A stretch of DNA of 64,000 nucleotides from Dendrobium chrysotoxum (Eukaryota; Streptophyta; Magnoliopsida; Asparagales; Orchidaceae). Numbering within the stretch: position 1 is the stretch's first letter; each line of letters starts with the position of its first letter. Shown here piece after piece: positions 24,901 to 36,900 of the stretch. The stretch is from positions 20,232,764-20,296,763 of the forward strand of contig CM034310.1 in assembly GCA_019925795.1 (NCBI GenBank). The letters run 5' to 3'. A program made the position numbers and the translations under genes. Under the pieces are notes generated by a model. The model ran no database searches. It was not told the origin of the DNA and was given only the letters and a program-made list of their open reading frames with translations.

Positions 24901-27900
24901 ATATTCTACTCCGTAGGAAAGGATGAAGAAGTGAATCGTGATTGGGACCATGTCTTCATCGATTCTGAAGAATTACTACCTACGAGGATACCTAGGTTTA
25001 ATACCAAAGGTATTCAAAGAATGTTGCGAAAGTGGATCAATGTTCCCACCCCCAAACGACAACTTCGTATGTGTTTAAGTCTCTGGTACGGAAGGAATCC
25101 ACGTCCAATGCGGCGGAAGGAGATGAATGCATATAAAGGTATTGGATTCGTCAGGCGAAAATGCATCCGGAAGGAGACTTGCCGAGGCATCACTTGCAGG
25201 GAAGTTGAACCCAATGACGAGTCTGATGAAGAGGTCTATGAAGTTGATGATTACGATGATCAGCCTCTAGAGGCCAAGCCTGCACCAGAAGAGCTTGAAG
25301 ATGGTGGACAGGCAACCACTATGGACGAACTAAAAGAAGTCAACTTGGGAACCGAGGATGACCCTCGCCCAACCTTCATTAGTTCCCTTCTGCCGGAAGA
25401 TCAAGTGGAAGAGATAAAAGAACTCCTCTGTGAATTCAGGGATTGCTTTGCCTGGACATATGCCGAGATGCCCGGCTTATCCCCTGACGTAGCAGTTCAC
25501 AGGTTGGCAATCAAACCGGATGTCGCACCCGTCAAACAAGCTCCAAGGAGAATGAGATTGGAGATTGAAGAACAGGTGATTGCTGAAACCAAAAAGCTCA
25601 TAGAAGCGGGCTTCATCCGTGAAGAGAAATACGCTGACTGGATCGCCAATATCGTCCCGGTGAAGAAGAAGAACGGTCAGATACGCATCTGTATCGACTT
25701 TCGGGACCTCAACAAGGCGTGTCCAAAAGATGATTTTCCGCTGCCTGTATCCGAACTCCTAGTAGACAACACGTCAAATTATGACATGTTCTCGTTTATG
25801 GATGGATCGTCAGGATACAACCAGATCAAGATGGCTCCTGAGGATGAAAGGCATACGTCATTCAGAACGCCCATCGGCATTTTCTGCTATACGGTCATGC
25901 CCTTCGGATTGAAGAACGCTGGTGCCACCTACCAACGAGCGATGACCCGTATTTTCGATGAATTAATACATCAGAAGGTCGAGTGCTATGTAGATGACCT
26001 TGTCGTTAAGAGCATAGACCGAAAAGAGCATCTAAATGACTTAAGAATTGTATTTGAGAGAATCAGAAAGTTTGATCTGAAAATGAATCCTCTCAAATGT
26101 GCTTTCGGGGTCTCCTCCGGCAAATTTTTGGGGTATGTCGTTCGTCACCGAGGTATTGAAATCGACCCCAACAAAATCAAGGCGATCATTGAGATGCCAC
26201 CGCCAAGAAGCCTCCGTCAACTCCGTTCCTTGCAAGGGCAGCTGGCTTTCATTCGACGATTCATATCGAATATGTCGGGTAGGTGCCAGCCATTTTCGAA
26301 ATTGATGAAGAAGGACGTTCGCTTCAAGTGGGATGAAGAATGTCAGGAAGCATTTGACAGTATCAAGAGATACTTGTTGAATCCACCCATTCTCGCAGCG
26401 CCAATTCCGGGGAAGCCTCTTATACTATATACAGCGGCACTAGAAGAGTCCCTCGGAGCGTTACTGGCTCAGCACAATGAGGAAGGAAAAGAGAATGCAC
26501 TCTATTACATCAGTCGGAGATTAATCGGAGCAGAGATACGATATTCTCCAATTGAGAAACATTGTTTGGCATTGATCTTTGCAGTCCAGAAACTTCGCCA
26601 CTACATGTTATCTCATAAAATCACCTTGATATCAAGGATCGATCCGCTGAAGTTCTTGATGACAAGACCAGCGTTGACAGGTCGTTTGGCAAGGTGGGCA
26701 GTGCTATTACTGCAATTTGATATAGTGTACATGCCACAGAAAGCAGTAAAGGGGCAAGCTTTGGCAGATTTCCTCGCCGCACATCCAATCCCAGCTGACT
26801 CTCCGCTCAATGATGATTTGCCAGATGAACAAATCATGCAAGTTGATGAAGAAGAAAAAGTACCGTTTTGGGAGATGTACTTTGATGGGGCATCGTCTAT
26901 CAAGTCTCCCAAACCTCCAAATCTTGCAAAGGCCCAAGCTGGCATCGGTCTAGTCTTTATAGAACCCGAGGGAGGCATAATGAGATTCTCGTTCAGTCTA
27001 ACTGAACCTCGGACCAATAATGAAGCCGAATACGAAGCTCTAATAGCAGGACTGGAGATTGCAATTGATATCCAAATCACAGATCTTCAAATTTTTGGTG
27101 ATTCTCAACTTGTGATAAATCAAGTCCTGGGGCATTTACAAGATTTGCAAGCTTGAATTGGCCCACTATCACCGACGAGCTCTTGAGCTTCTAAAACAAA
27201 TACCGAATGTCAGGATGACTCAAGTTCCTCGAGGACAGAATGCAAAAGCAGATTGTCTAGCTAAACTGGCCAAGGAGCTTGCATATGAAGATAAGAGGCC
27301 ACCTATATTCATTGCGGTTGAAAATCGCCGGGTCTTAGAGCCAGCAACCCTACAATTCCCGCAGGCAGAGGGAATACCAGGTTCAAGCCAACAGGATGCA
27401 GCCCCGGTTGATCCTCAACCTCCCCGACAAATCACTGTTAAAAATCAACCAGGGGAACGTCCAGCAGTAAAAAGACGAAGAACTGGTAGATTCTCAGAGT
27501 CGTGGTTGGATTGCCTAGATGTTGAAGTCGAAGACGATTGGAGGCAACCATTCGTCGACTACTTCAAAGAAAGCAAACTTCCAACAGATAAATCTCTGGC
27601 TGCACAAATTAGAAAAAGAGTATTGCGATACGCGTTTGTCAATAATACGCTATATCGGCGAGCTTTTGATCAAATGTGGCTAAGGTGCCTAGGGACCAAG
27701 GAAGCTGATAAAGTGGTAGCAGAGGTTCACGAAGGACTCTGTGGAGCACACCAGTCAGGTCCCAAGATGGCCGCTAAAATTAAAAGAATGGGTTATTACT
27801 GGCCTACGATGGTGAGAGATTGTATCAACCATGCTAAGAAGTGCCACGAGTGTCAGATTCACGGTGATGTCATTCATCAACCGCCAAATCCTCTACACCC

Positions 27901-30900
27901 AACGATAGCGTCCTGGCCATTTGAATGTTGGGGCACAGACATAATTGGGCCAATAGATCCGCCGTCATCGGCAGGGCACCGCTTTATACTGGCAGCAACA
28001 GACTATTTTTCTAAGTGGGCAGAAGCGGCACCATTCAGGGAAGTTACGTCCGAGCACGTGATCAACTTCTTTACCCACAACGTCGTCTACAGATTCGGTG
28101 TACCACGCCGTGTGATCTCAGACAATGGCACAGCATTCAAGAGTACAAAAATCTACAAGTTCGTAGATCGTCATAAGATTGACTGGCGTTACTCGTCTAT
28201 ATACAACCCAAGAGCCAATGGTTTGGCTGAGGCCTTCAACAAGACGCTGGTGAAGTTGTTGAAGAAGATCCTCACCAAGAATAAAAGAGAATGGCATACA
28301 AAGATGGCAGAAGCATTGTGGGCGTATCGTACGACCTACAAAACACCAACCAAAGCCACTCCCTACTCACTAGTGTTCGGAGCTGAAGCCGTTTTGCCAC
28401 TAGAAGTTGAATTACCGTCTCTTCGGGTCGCTATCCAGAATGAGCTTACTCAAGAGCAGAATGCTCGCCTAAGAATTGAGGAGCTCGATGCACTCGACGA
28501 AGTCAGGTTGCAAGCCCAACAGAACTTAGAAATCTACCGAGGAAGGATGGCAAAATCATTTGATCGGATGGTGCGCCCTCGATCCTTTCAAGAAGGGGAA
28601 TTGGTCCTGGTGCTGAGAAGGCCAATCATCCCTCACCGAAAAATTGGTGGCAAATTCGTATCCAACTGGGAAGGCCCATTCGTCATCGAGAAGGTGTACC
28701 AAGGAGGAGCCTACCAGCTCATCGATCTGCACGGTCAGAGGCCCATGCCGCCGATCAACGGTCGACACCTGAAGAAGTACCATGCGTAAAATTGCTCAAG
28801 GAAATTTTATATTTAATGTATTGTGTATTCCATGCATATCTATATACACTTTACATTTTATATTTTTGAAATTCTCTTGTGTTGCAAGAATGCATTTCAA
28901 AATCTCCCTACAGGACAGGGGGCATTTTTAAATATTTATTTGGGTTGACATCATGCTCCGTGCTGAAATCCCCAAATAAATATTTAAAATATCAAGATTT
29001 CAAATTTATTCTATTATGAAATATCCCTGCAAGACAGGGGACATTTTAAATATTTATTCGGGTCGACATCGCGCTGCATGCTGAGATCCTCGAATAAATA
29101 TTTAAAATCACCAACACGAATATTCTTTTATACTGAAGAATACAATGAATTCTTTTCAAAGTATGTGCAGGTGGTCTTGCAAAAGATCGAGACACCACCT
29201 TCTCCAACGTACCAAGATTTCAAAGGTCAGAAAAAGATTTTTTACAACTACACACTCTAACAAATTGAGCCAGAACAACCTGAAGTCTTTCAGCAGCCTG
29301 AAGCTTAAGGTTCGAGTGGGTGTAAGAGGTCGGATCCAACACGCCCAAATATGGCCGGATCGCTGGCAGCTCCGTCTACTCAACACGCCATAAGAAAGGC
29401 CGTAGTAGCGGAACCCCCACTTCGTCAACCCGTCAGTAGGGACTGTAGGAAGTACGAAGGCAAATCTGACTCGATAAGTTCAAGTGATCGTAGTCTACAA
29501 AATTCTCCTAATTGACCGGAGAATCAAGGTTCCAGTGGGAAGGAGAAATCTCGAGCAATTACCAAATTTGCGTAGGCTCTAAATCTTCAACCACAAAAGA
29601 AGACTCAAAATCTATCAACTTCAGCAAAATCAGCATTGGGAAGCACATTTCCCCTAGCTCAAGTCTGAAGCCTGAATGGGTGTAAGAGGTCGGATCCAAC
29701 ACGCCCAAATATGGCCGGATCGCTGGCAGCTTCATCTACTCAACACGCCATAAGAAAGGCCGCAGTAGAAGAACCCCCATTTCAGCAACCAGAGGACAAA
29801 GGGCTGTCAAATCCCAGCTCTCCCAATCTGATGAACTCAAGTGACTCAGATTAAAGTCTTCTCAAGTGGTTAAGGATCAAGATACTACCCAAGTTTGGTA
29901 CTATCAACCGAAACCAAAACCTGTAAATCCTTCAGCAAATCCGTAAAGCATCAAGCTAGGATCGAAGGAACTTTTCTTCAACAAGTCCGCGAAAGCACAA
30001 AGCAAAGGACCGAAGAAATTATCCAAAGTTCATGAAAAGCCTGAGGCTGAACTAAGAGGATTCTGTCATCAACAAGTCCGTTATGCACAAAGCTCTGGAC
30101 CGATGACTTCTCGCCAACGACCTAATACATCTAGGTCACCGGCATCTACTCCTTCATCAAGCCCGCCAAAGCTAGAAGCAAAGGGCAGAAGGCATGCAAA
30201 TCTTCTGACAAGTCAATGAAGACAAATCAGATAATTCTCCATCAGTGTCCGCAGCACAAAGCACAGGACAGGATGAACCAAAATCCCAGGGAAACTAAAG
30301 CTACAAGAAAGAGGTATCCCGAACGACATCTATAAGTGTCCCTAAAGGCTGGGGGCATTTTAAATATTTATTTGGGTCGACATCGTGCCGCGTGCCGAAA
30401 TCCCCAAATAAATATTTAAAATTATTTACATCACCATCAACACAGCTCAAAGTACAACCACAGAAATCACAGGAGCAGTAAAAAGAGAGCTCGTCAACAG
30501 TAGAATTCACAAAAATGCTTCATTTTATTAATTCAGAATCCATATACAAGTTTTCAGTTCTCTTTTACAAGTTTACATCAACAAAAAAAAAGAGAAAAGT
30601 ACAATATCCTTCGCAGAGGACTACAAATTTGTCTTCTAAACTATGCCTGAAGAGGAAGTCAATAGCTCTGCTCAGCTCCTTCCAAAGACCAGGTACTCTG
30701 CACTTCTGGAACCTGCACAAGGCAACAAGGGTCAGTAAGCAGCCAAAAAAAAAGGAAACAAAACAAACAAACTAAAAAACGTACCAGAACCAAATCTCCA
30801 GTGGTAGCTGACTGACTGGATCCTATCTCTGTAGTGACCTGCACAAGAAACAAAGAATTGTCAGTACAGTTATAAAATCAAAACTGAAAACTAAGAAAGC

Positions 30901-33900
30901 AGTAGTGTCAAAAGAAGAACAGAAAGTGACATTATTATATATTATTATCAACCTACAAAGTGTTACTCTAGGGATCTGGTTATAAAGTACTCTATCAGTA
31001 TCTTTTGGGTCTCTACATGACTAAAGCCATCATATCAATCCTCTTACTAATTACAAGTGCATCTAAAGATCTGTGAAGACACCGAGACAGACTCTTGAAG
31101 ATCTACAGAATGACAATCTTAGTGTGACATCCAAACAAACTTTTGGAGATCCACTAAACGAAGACATTTGTGTGACATCTAGAATAAATATCTAGAAATC
31201 CACAAGGTCAATCGACATACAACAAACGTGATTTGCTCTAGACGCGAACCACATTTGTTGGGGGGCATTTGTTGACCTCAAACGGATAAACAAAAAAAAG
31301 AATGAAATGAATTACCTCCGTCGAATCGCTGAAACCCCGCAAGATATCCCGCTGAATCACTGTTCATACGGCGCCGCTGCAGTCGTCCTGCATTCGCCTC
31401 GATCGTGTCCCAGCTTGAGTCGTTAAATACGACACTCCCACGCTCAGCTCTGGCAAGAACTCCCGCAGCTTCTCCCTTCCGCAAGCTCACACGACACTTC
31501 CACACTCGGCTCCTAACACGCAGGAATCCTCGCAGCTCCCACGACCGAACCCCTCAACCTCCGACTCCTTCCCCAGGCCGAGCCCAACCAGAGCCGACCC
31601 CGCCCCCAATCCTCATACCATCTCCTCCAACCGACATCTTGCCGGATCCCCTGCTACAGGCCGAAGCCCTTCCGACGCCGACTCCACAACTCCGATCTCC
31701 CAAGCGTAGAGAGAGAGAGAGAGAGAGAGAGAAGGAGACCTTCCTCTTACCCGATCTTAGCCGAAGGTCCCCTACTGAAGCCGAACTTCAGGTCCCGTCG
31801 CCTCCTCCCCTCACTCCCGTCGCCCTATACTCGCCAAAGTCCAAGCCGAACTCCTCAGACTTCTGCCCTAGTCCCGATCCAAGGAGCGGAAGTTACGACC
31901 TTTTGAACAGAAGCAACTACTGGAGCTGCTCTCTGTGAAGGTAACTTTCTACCCTCTCATGCGCTTCTTCGGCCAAGTCCATCAAATCTTGCAGAAGAGA
32001 AGGAAATGAGGACTTAACTCTCTGAGAGAGGGTTTAGCAAGAATCATGCTCAAATTTCACATAAATCCTGTTCAAATGTCGCATAAATTTTGTAGTCTGA
32101 TAATCCTAATCCTAATTGCGAGTAATTATTAATTTATTGTAAGTAATTAGTAATTAATTTTAACTAATTTTTAATTAATTAGTATTAATTATAAATTGAT
32201 TATTATTAATTGTAATTAAGTACGATTAATTTTAATTAATCGTAATTGATTAATCATTGATAATAATCAATTATTATTAATCTTAATTAATCATTATTAG
32301 TTATAATTAATTATATTAATTATTACAATTGATTATAATTAATAAAAATACTAAGAGAGGAGTGCTCCTCCCTCCCTTGCCTCGATCCACGAACCACCGC
32401 CGGTCGCCAAGGTATAACTTCCAAACTCTAAAAATCCGAGAACTCGTTCTCGTCGTTCGCGGCGGACCGGAAAACCGCCTATACACGCTTTCATAAGCGT
32501 GGTGGGATGGGACCCCGGTGCGGCGCCTACAGCGAGACGGGTAATCACCTCGAAATCCTATCCTCGGCGTTCGTGTCGAGCCGGCAAACCGCCTATACAC
32601 GCTTTCTTAAGCGTGGTGGGAAGGGAACCCGGTGCGACACTTACGGCGAGGCGGGTAGACCCTATACACGCTTTTCTTAGCGTGGTGGGGACGATCTTAA
32701 GTACCCGTACCTGCGGGGAAACAAAATGCTTTTCTTTTTCAGGTACGTCGAAGACCCATACACGCTTTCTTAAGCGTGGTGGGGGATTGAAGATTCTACA
32801 CGGCCGCGGTGTCCTCGAAAGAGGGCATCTACCATACACGCTTTCTTAAGCGTGGTGGGAAAGACCCAGTTTTTCGTAATTTCCCCTAAACGGGGGAGAT
32901 GCCGGAATGCTGCCGAAATTTCGGGTAAACTTGAGATTGTACTTGGACCTGATTTGAACAAATTTGGACATTAAAAGGGACTTGTTTTTGGACTTAGATG
33001 AACTAAAACCTAAGCAAGTGTGGACATGAACCAAAACTAGAACTCAAATCAAATGGTAACGGACTGGATTGAAGTATAATTGAACACAAGGAGCTTGCAA
33101 AATTCAGACCTGAACTTGCAGACCAAACTGGACCTGAACTCAAATTGGATCATATAGAACTTGATGTAAAATTGAACTTGAATGATTGAACTCAAGTAAG
33201 AATTTGAGTTGGATCACACGATACTTGAATGAATGTAGAAGACTCATATTGAGTTTGAACTCAAGAAAACCACAAAGAGCCTGACTTGAACGGAACTTGC
33301 AATTTGATTACAGAAAACAAAACATATGATTGCAAGGAAACTGGACTTAAATGAATATTAAGTGATGACATTAAAATCAAGTGGATTTAGATACAAGAGG
33401 TGAGCTTCATCTAAGATAAGAACTGCAGTCGAACAACGGTGGATCTAAAATTGAATGAGTTTGGACTCAAATGAGTTGCAAAGACCTGAGTTGAACCAAA
33501 CCCAAATGAACTTGAACTCAGATGGGACTTGAGTTTGAGCTTGACATTGAACTGATGAATAAAAAGAAGGCCAACTTTGAGTCAGATTACAGTGAACTGA
33601 ACTTGGGCTCGAACTTGTGAACCTTTGAACAGAATTTGGACCTTGAATTCAAGCAAATACTTGAGTTAGACCACAGGGGACTTGAGCTGAAATAATCATA
33701 CAACGAACTTAATGAATGTAAAGGACTTATGTAAGACTTGAGTTGGGCTCAAGTTGAATTGAACTCGAACTTGAACTGAGTGATGTAACACAGAACAAGC
33801 AGAAGGGTTAAACATACGATAACTCTAGACGATGGATACTATAGTATTTTAGAGTCAACGCTGAAGAACATACAAGTGACTAGAGCAATCAATTACAAAC

Positions 33901-36900
33901 ATGAGTAACTACGAGCAATTGTAAGAGCATCCATGGGTGAGTGTAGAAACTCTTCATATGTACAATAACACATCTCCTACAAACAAAGGTGGAGAATAAG
34001 TTTCATTATGCAAGGAGGATGGAAGAATTACAATGTTCAACATAACTCATACACAAGCAATAATTTGTCAATAGATACACATGAATACCTTAGCAGGTCA
34101 TTGTAGAAGACATGTTATTCATTCAACAAGTTGTTGGTGAGCTAGTACAAGAGAATTGTACTGAATGTACTATCCATGAACAGATGCAAGGAGACTACAA
34201 TAAAAGCAAACTTCTATGAATTGCTGTAGGAAACTCATCGTACATATAGTACATTACCTACAAGCGTATATGAAAGAACTGTAGTGAATTCAAGCATCCA
34301 TGGGTAAAAGCAGGAGATTCGTTAGTGCATTACGATTTCCTTGCAGTAAGCAACCAGTGCACGACAGTCTACCCGTACAACACAGCAAACAGTTCAATCC
34401 CCAAGCTGCTACACTACGCCACCGGATCTGCAACCTTCGTACAAGCAGACAGAAGGCGTGTACAAATATTCCAAGAATACCCCCGCACATGTGCACTCTA
34501 ATTTGTATACACATAGGTACACTAAAAGGGGAAAATATAATCAAACACCCGCATGGGCCCCGGCGAGCGTGTTATTGGTATACACGTGACGTCTAGGGAT
34601 GCTGCGCGGGTCAATAGATTTGAACCCGATCCTCCTATGCAAGCAGATGGGAGTAGACAAGGTTCAATAAATAATTATAAAATGCCCCCAAACACCTGCA
34701 TGGGCCCCGGCGAGCGTGTTATTGGTACACACGTGACGTCTAGGGATGCTGCGCGGGTCAATAAGTGAATTCCAGTTCGAGTCCGATCCTCCCATACGGG
34801 TAGATAGGAGTCGACACGACTCGAACCATTAAATAAATATACGGTCGCGAGATCGACCGAGATATTTGTTTTATACGTTCATATTAGGCCTTCAAGGCCT
34901 ATAATCAAGATAATTCACTAACAAGGGCATAAAGCCTACGAAACCCGATCCTCTGTCAATCACTAGACAGAGTCGACAAGGTTCAAAACACAAAAATATA
35001 AATAACCCCAGCACCCCGATGATGGCCGTGTTGAATGTGAATCTCAACCGGAGGGGTCCATTCCAAATATTTCAAAATGCCTCCCAACTTCCCAAATTTC
35101 CTATAAAATCCAAAAACTCCACAAAAATTCCCAAAATTCCTAAAATTCAAAAATATTTAAAAATTGAAATCCAACTATCAAATCGCTTAAAGCAAAATCC
35201 ATCCATCCTCCGCAACAGTTTGCCGAGGTGGACAAGTTAAAATTTACTTCAGCTCGCAAAGAGCTAATGCCTGGTCGAAAATATCACTAGGATCCATTCT
35301 CAAACAATATCCTGCCAGCAAGGACGTGGTACGAGTCCTCTAACCGGCAGTTTCGCCGCCAAATGGCACTGCAGGATAAACGGTTATAACTCGGGGCCCT
35401 CTGAACCAGGTGGTCGCCGCCAAATGGCACCATTATATTATGGTTATGGCCAGAGCCCGTATGCTCCCCAATGGCATCAAATCCTTGAGATATGAATCAA
35501 TAGGATATGATCGATAGGGCACAAAGCCCTCTGTTAGCTAAGGTGGATTTAAATTTGTCCCCTTAGGCAAATATTCACCCCAGGTCTACAAGGTACCCTT
35601 GGACGAAGCAACCCATGGCTGCCGACAAGGATCCTTCTGTCAGGTTGGGTCGACTACCTCCTCTGACTAAGTAGACCAGGGACCACGATGGCCCGGGACG
35701 ACGGAACCATGGGATCTTGATCGGGTCTATCATCCATTCCCCCACCATCTGCTTTGAGTGCTAAATGGTGAAAACTTTCAATTTTGAATATCAATCACTC
35801 ATCCCTAAACTTCCAAATCCTATGCTGCTACTATATGCCAGATGCACGTATCTATACGTATCTGATCGATGACTAGCCTTAATCGAAAGTTCTCTCTCGT
35901 TATCGGGAGGGGTAATTAACTATAGGGGCTTGCGCTTATAGGAAACCAGAACTCAGATCATAAAGTCCTCACAAAATGAGGGCGAAATCTCTGGGTAGTG
36001 TCTTATCTACTATCTCATCTGCCTTCCAAAATTTACCCCGGAACTTAGTTCGTTAAAACTCCCCCCGTAGAAAGTCAAAAGTCGGGCGGAGGCCGGGGCC
36101 GAATTTTCGGAGCCCACAATTTCTTCAAGCATGTAATTGCACTGCTTTGAATTATTGTTTTTGTGTGAGTGTTTATGGACTGTTTCTGGAATCTCCTGAT
36201 TCAGACACTCGATTATCTGAGTTTGCTAAACTGAGTTTCCTTTTTCTGATTTGGCAATATAAGATCTTTTTTTTTTAGTTAAAAGGCTGTGTTACTCGCG
36301 TATTTTTTCCGTTCCACTAAGAAATTATAAGAGAGTGAGGAAGATAGATAGAGAGAGTCAGAGAGATATAGAAGAGTGATAAATAGAGGGATGACAAGGA
36401 AGAAAAAGGGATGATGAGAGAGAAAATGATCATGATGGTATACAATAATGATCTTAGTGGAACATGAAGTAAATGCAATTGTGTATCATGCATAATAGAA
36501 TAACAATGTGTATAACAATGCTAGAGTCTAAGATTGTACAGATTAACCTTGGTGGTATATCAGTAGTTTATAAACTAAGCACAACAATGTATCAGTGGTG
36601 AATGCAATAACCATAATAGCATATGGTGTAACCGCTATTGTATTGTATATGATATTTCATGGAGGCTAAAAGGAATGGAGAGCTGATGGTAAAGAAATAG
36701 AGGATTGAAGAGACAGAGAGAGATGAAAAGAGAGGAGGGATAGGGAAAGTGAAAGCGAGGGGAAGATATGAAACAAGAAATTGGAAGGCTAATTGGCCTC
36801 CTCATTTTGTTGCTTCCATTACTTTTTTTTTCTTTCTCTCTCCCTCTCTTCCCCACAAATGAATGAACTATTGCATGTGAGTGGTACTTTTGGAGAAAAA

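Larger units (their letters stand above)
28790..31269 (+). other. Non-coding 3' internal region of the Tat element
   Basis: About 2.5 kb between integrase and the polypurine tract. It holds three AT-rich hairpins (28924, 29043, 30357), a pair of ~114-bp direct repeats (29317-29430 and 29677-29790), and sequence shared with the old element from 29870 on. No gene is recognised; long non-coding 3' regions are usual in Tat elements. Confidence 0.85.
14692..36118 (+). mobile_element. Full-length Tat-lineage (Ogre/Retand-like) Ty3/gypsy retrotransposon, 21,427 bp
   Basis: Order: 5' LTR (14692-19540), PBS, gag with long N-terminal extension, protease, reverse transcriptase, RNase H, a second archaeal-type RNase H, integrase, 2.5 kb of non-coding 3' internal sequence, polypurine tract, 3' LTR (31270-36118). 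No chromodomain is seen. The tRNA-Arg primer site, dual RNase H, giant LTRs and long 3' non-coding region fit the Tat clade (Ogre, Retand). TSD ATTTC is perfect. The two LTRs differ at only five positions that I could find, so the insertion is recent. The coding region has one in-frame TGA (21952) and one frameshift (about 27131), so this copy is not autonomous as it stands. It lies in intron 1 of the oxidase gene, in sense orientation. Confidence 0.95.
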
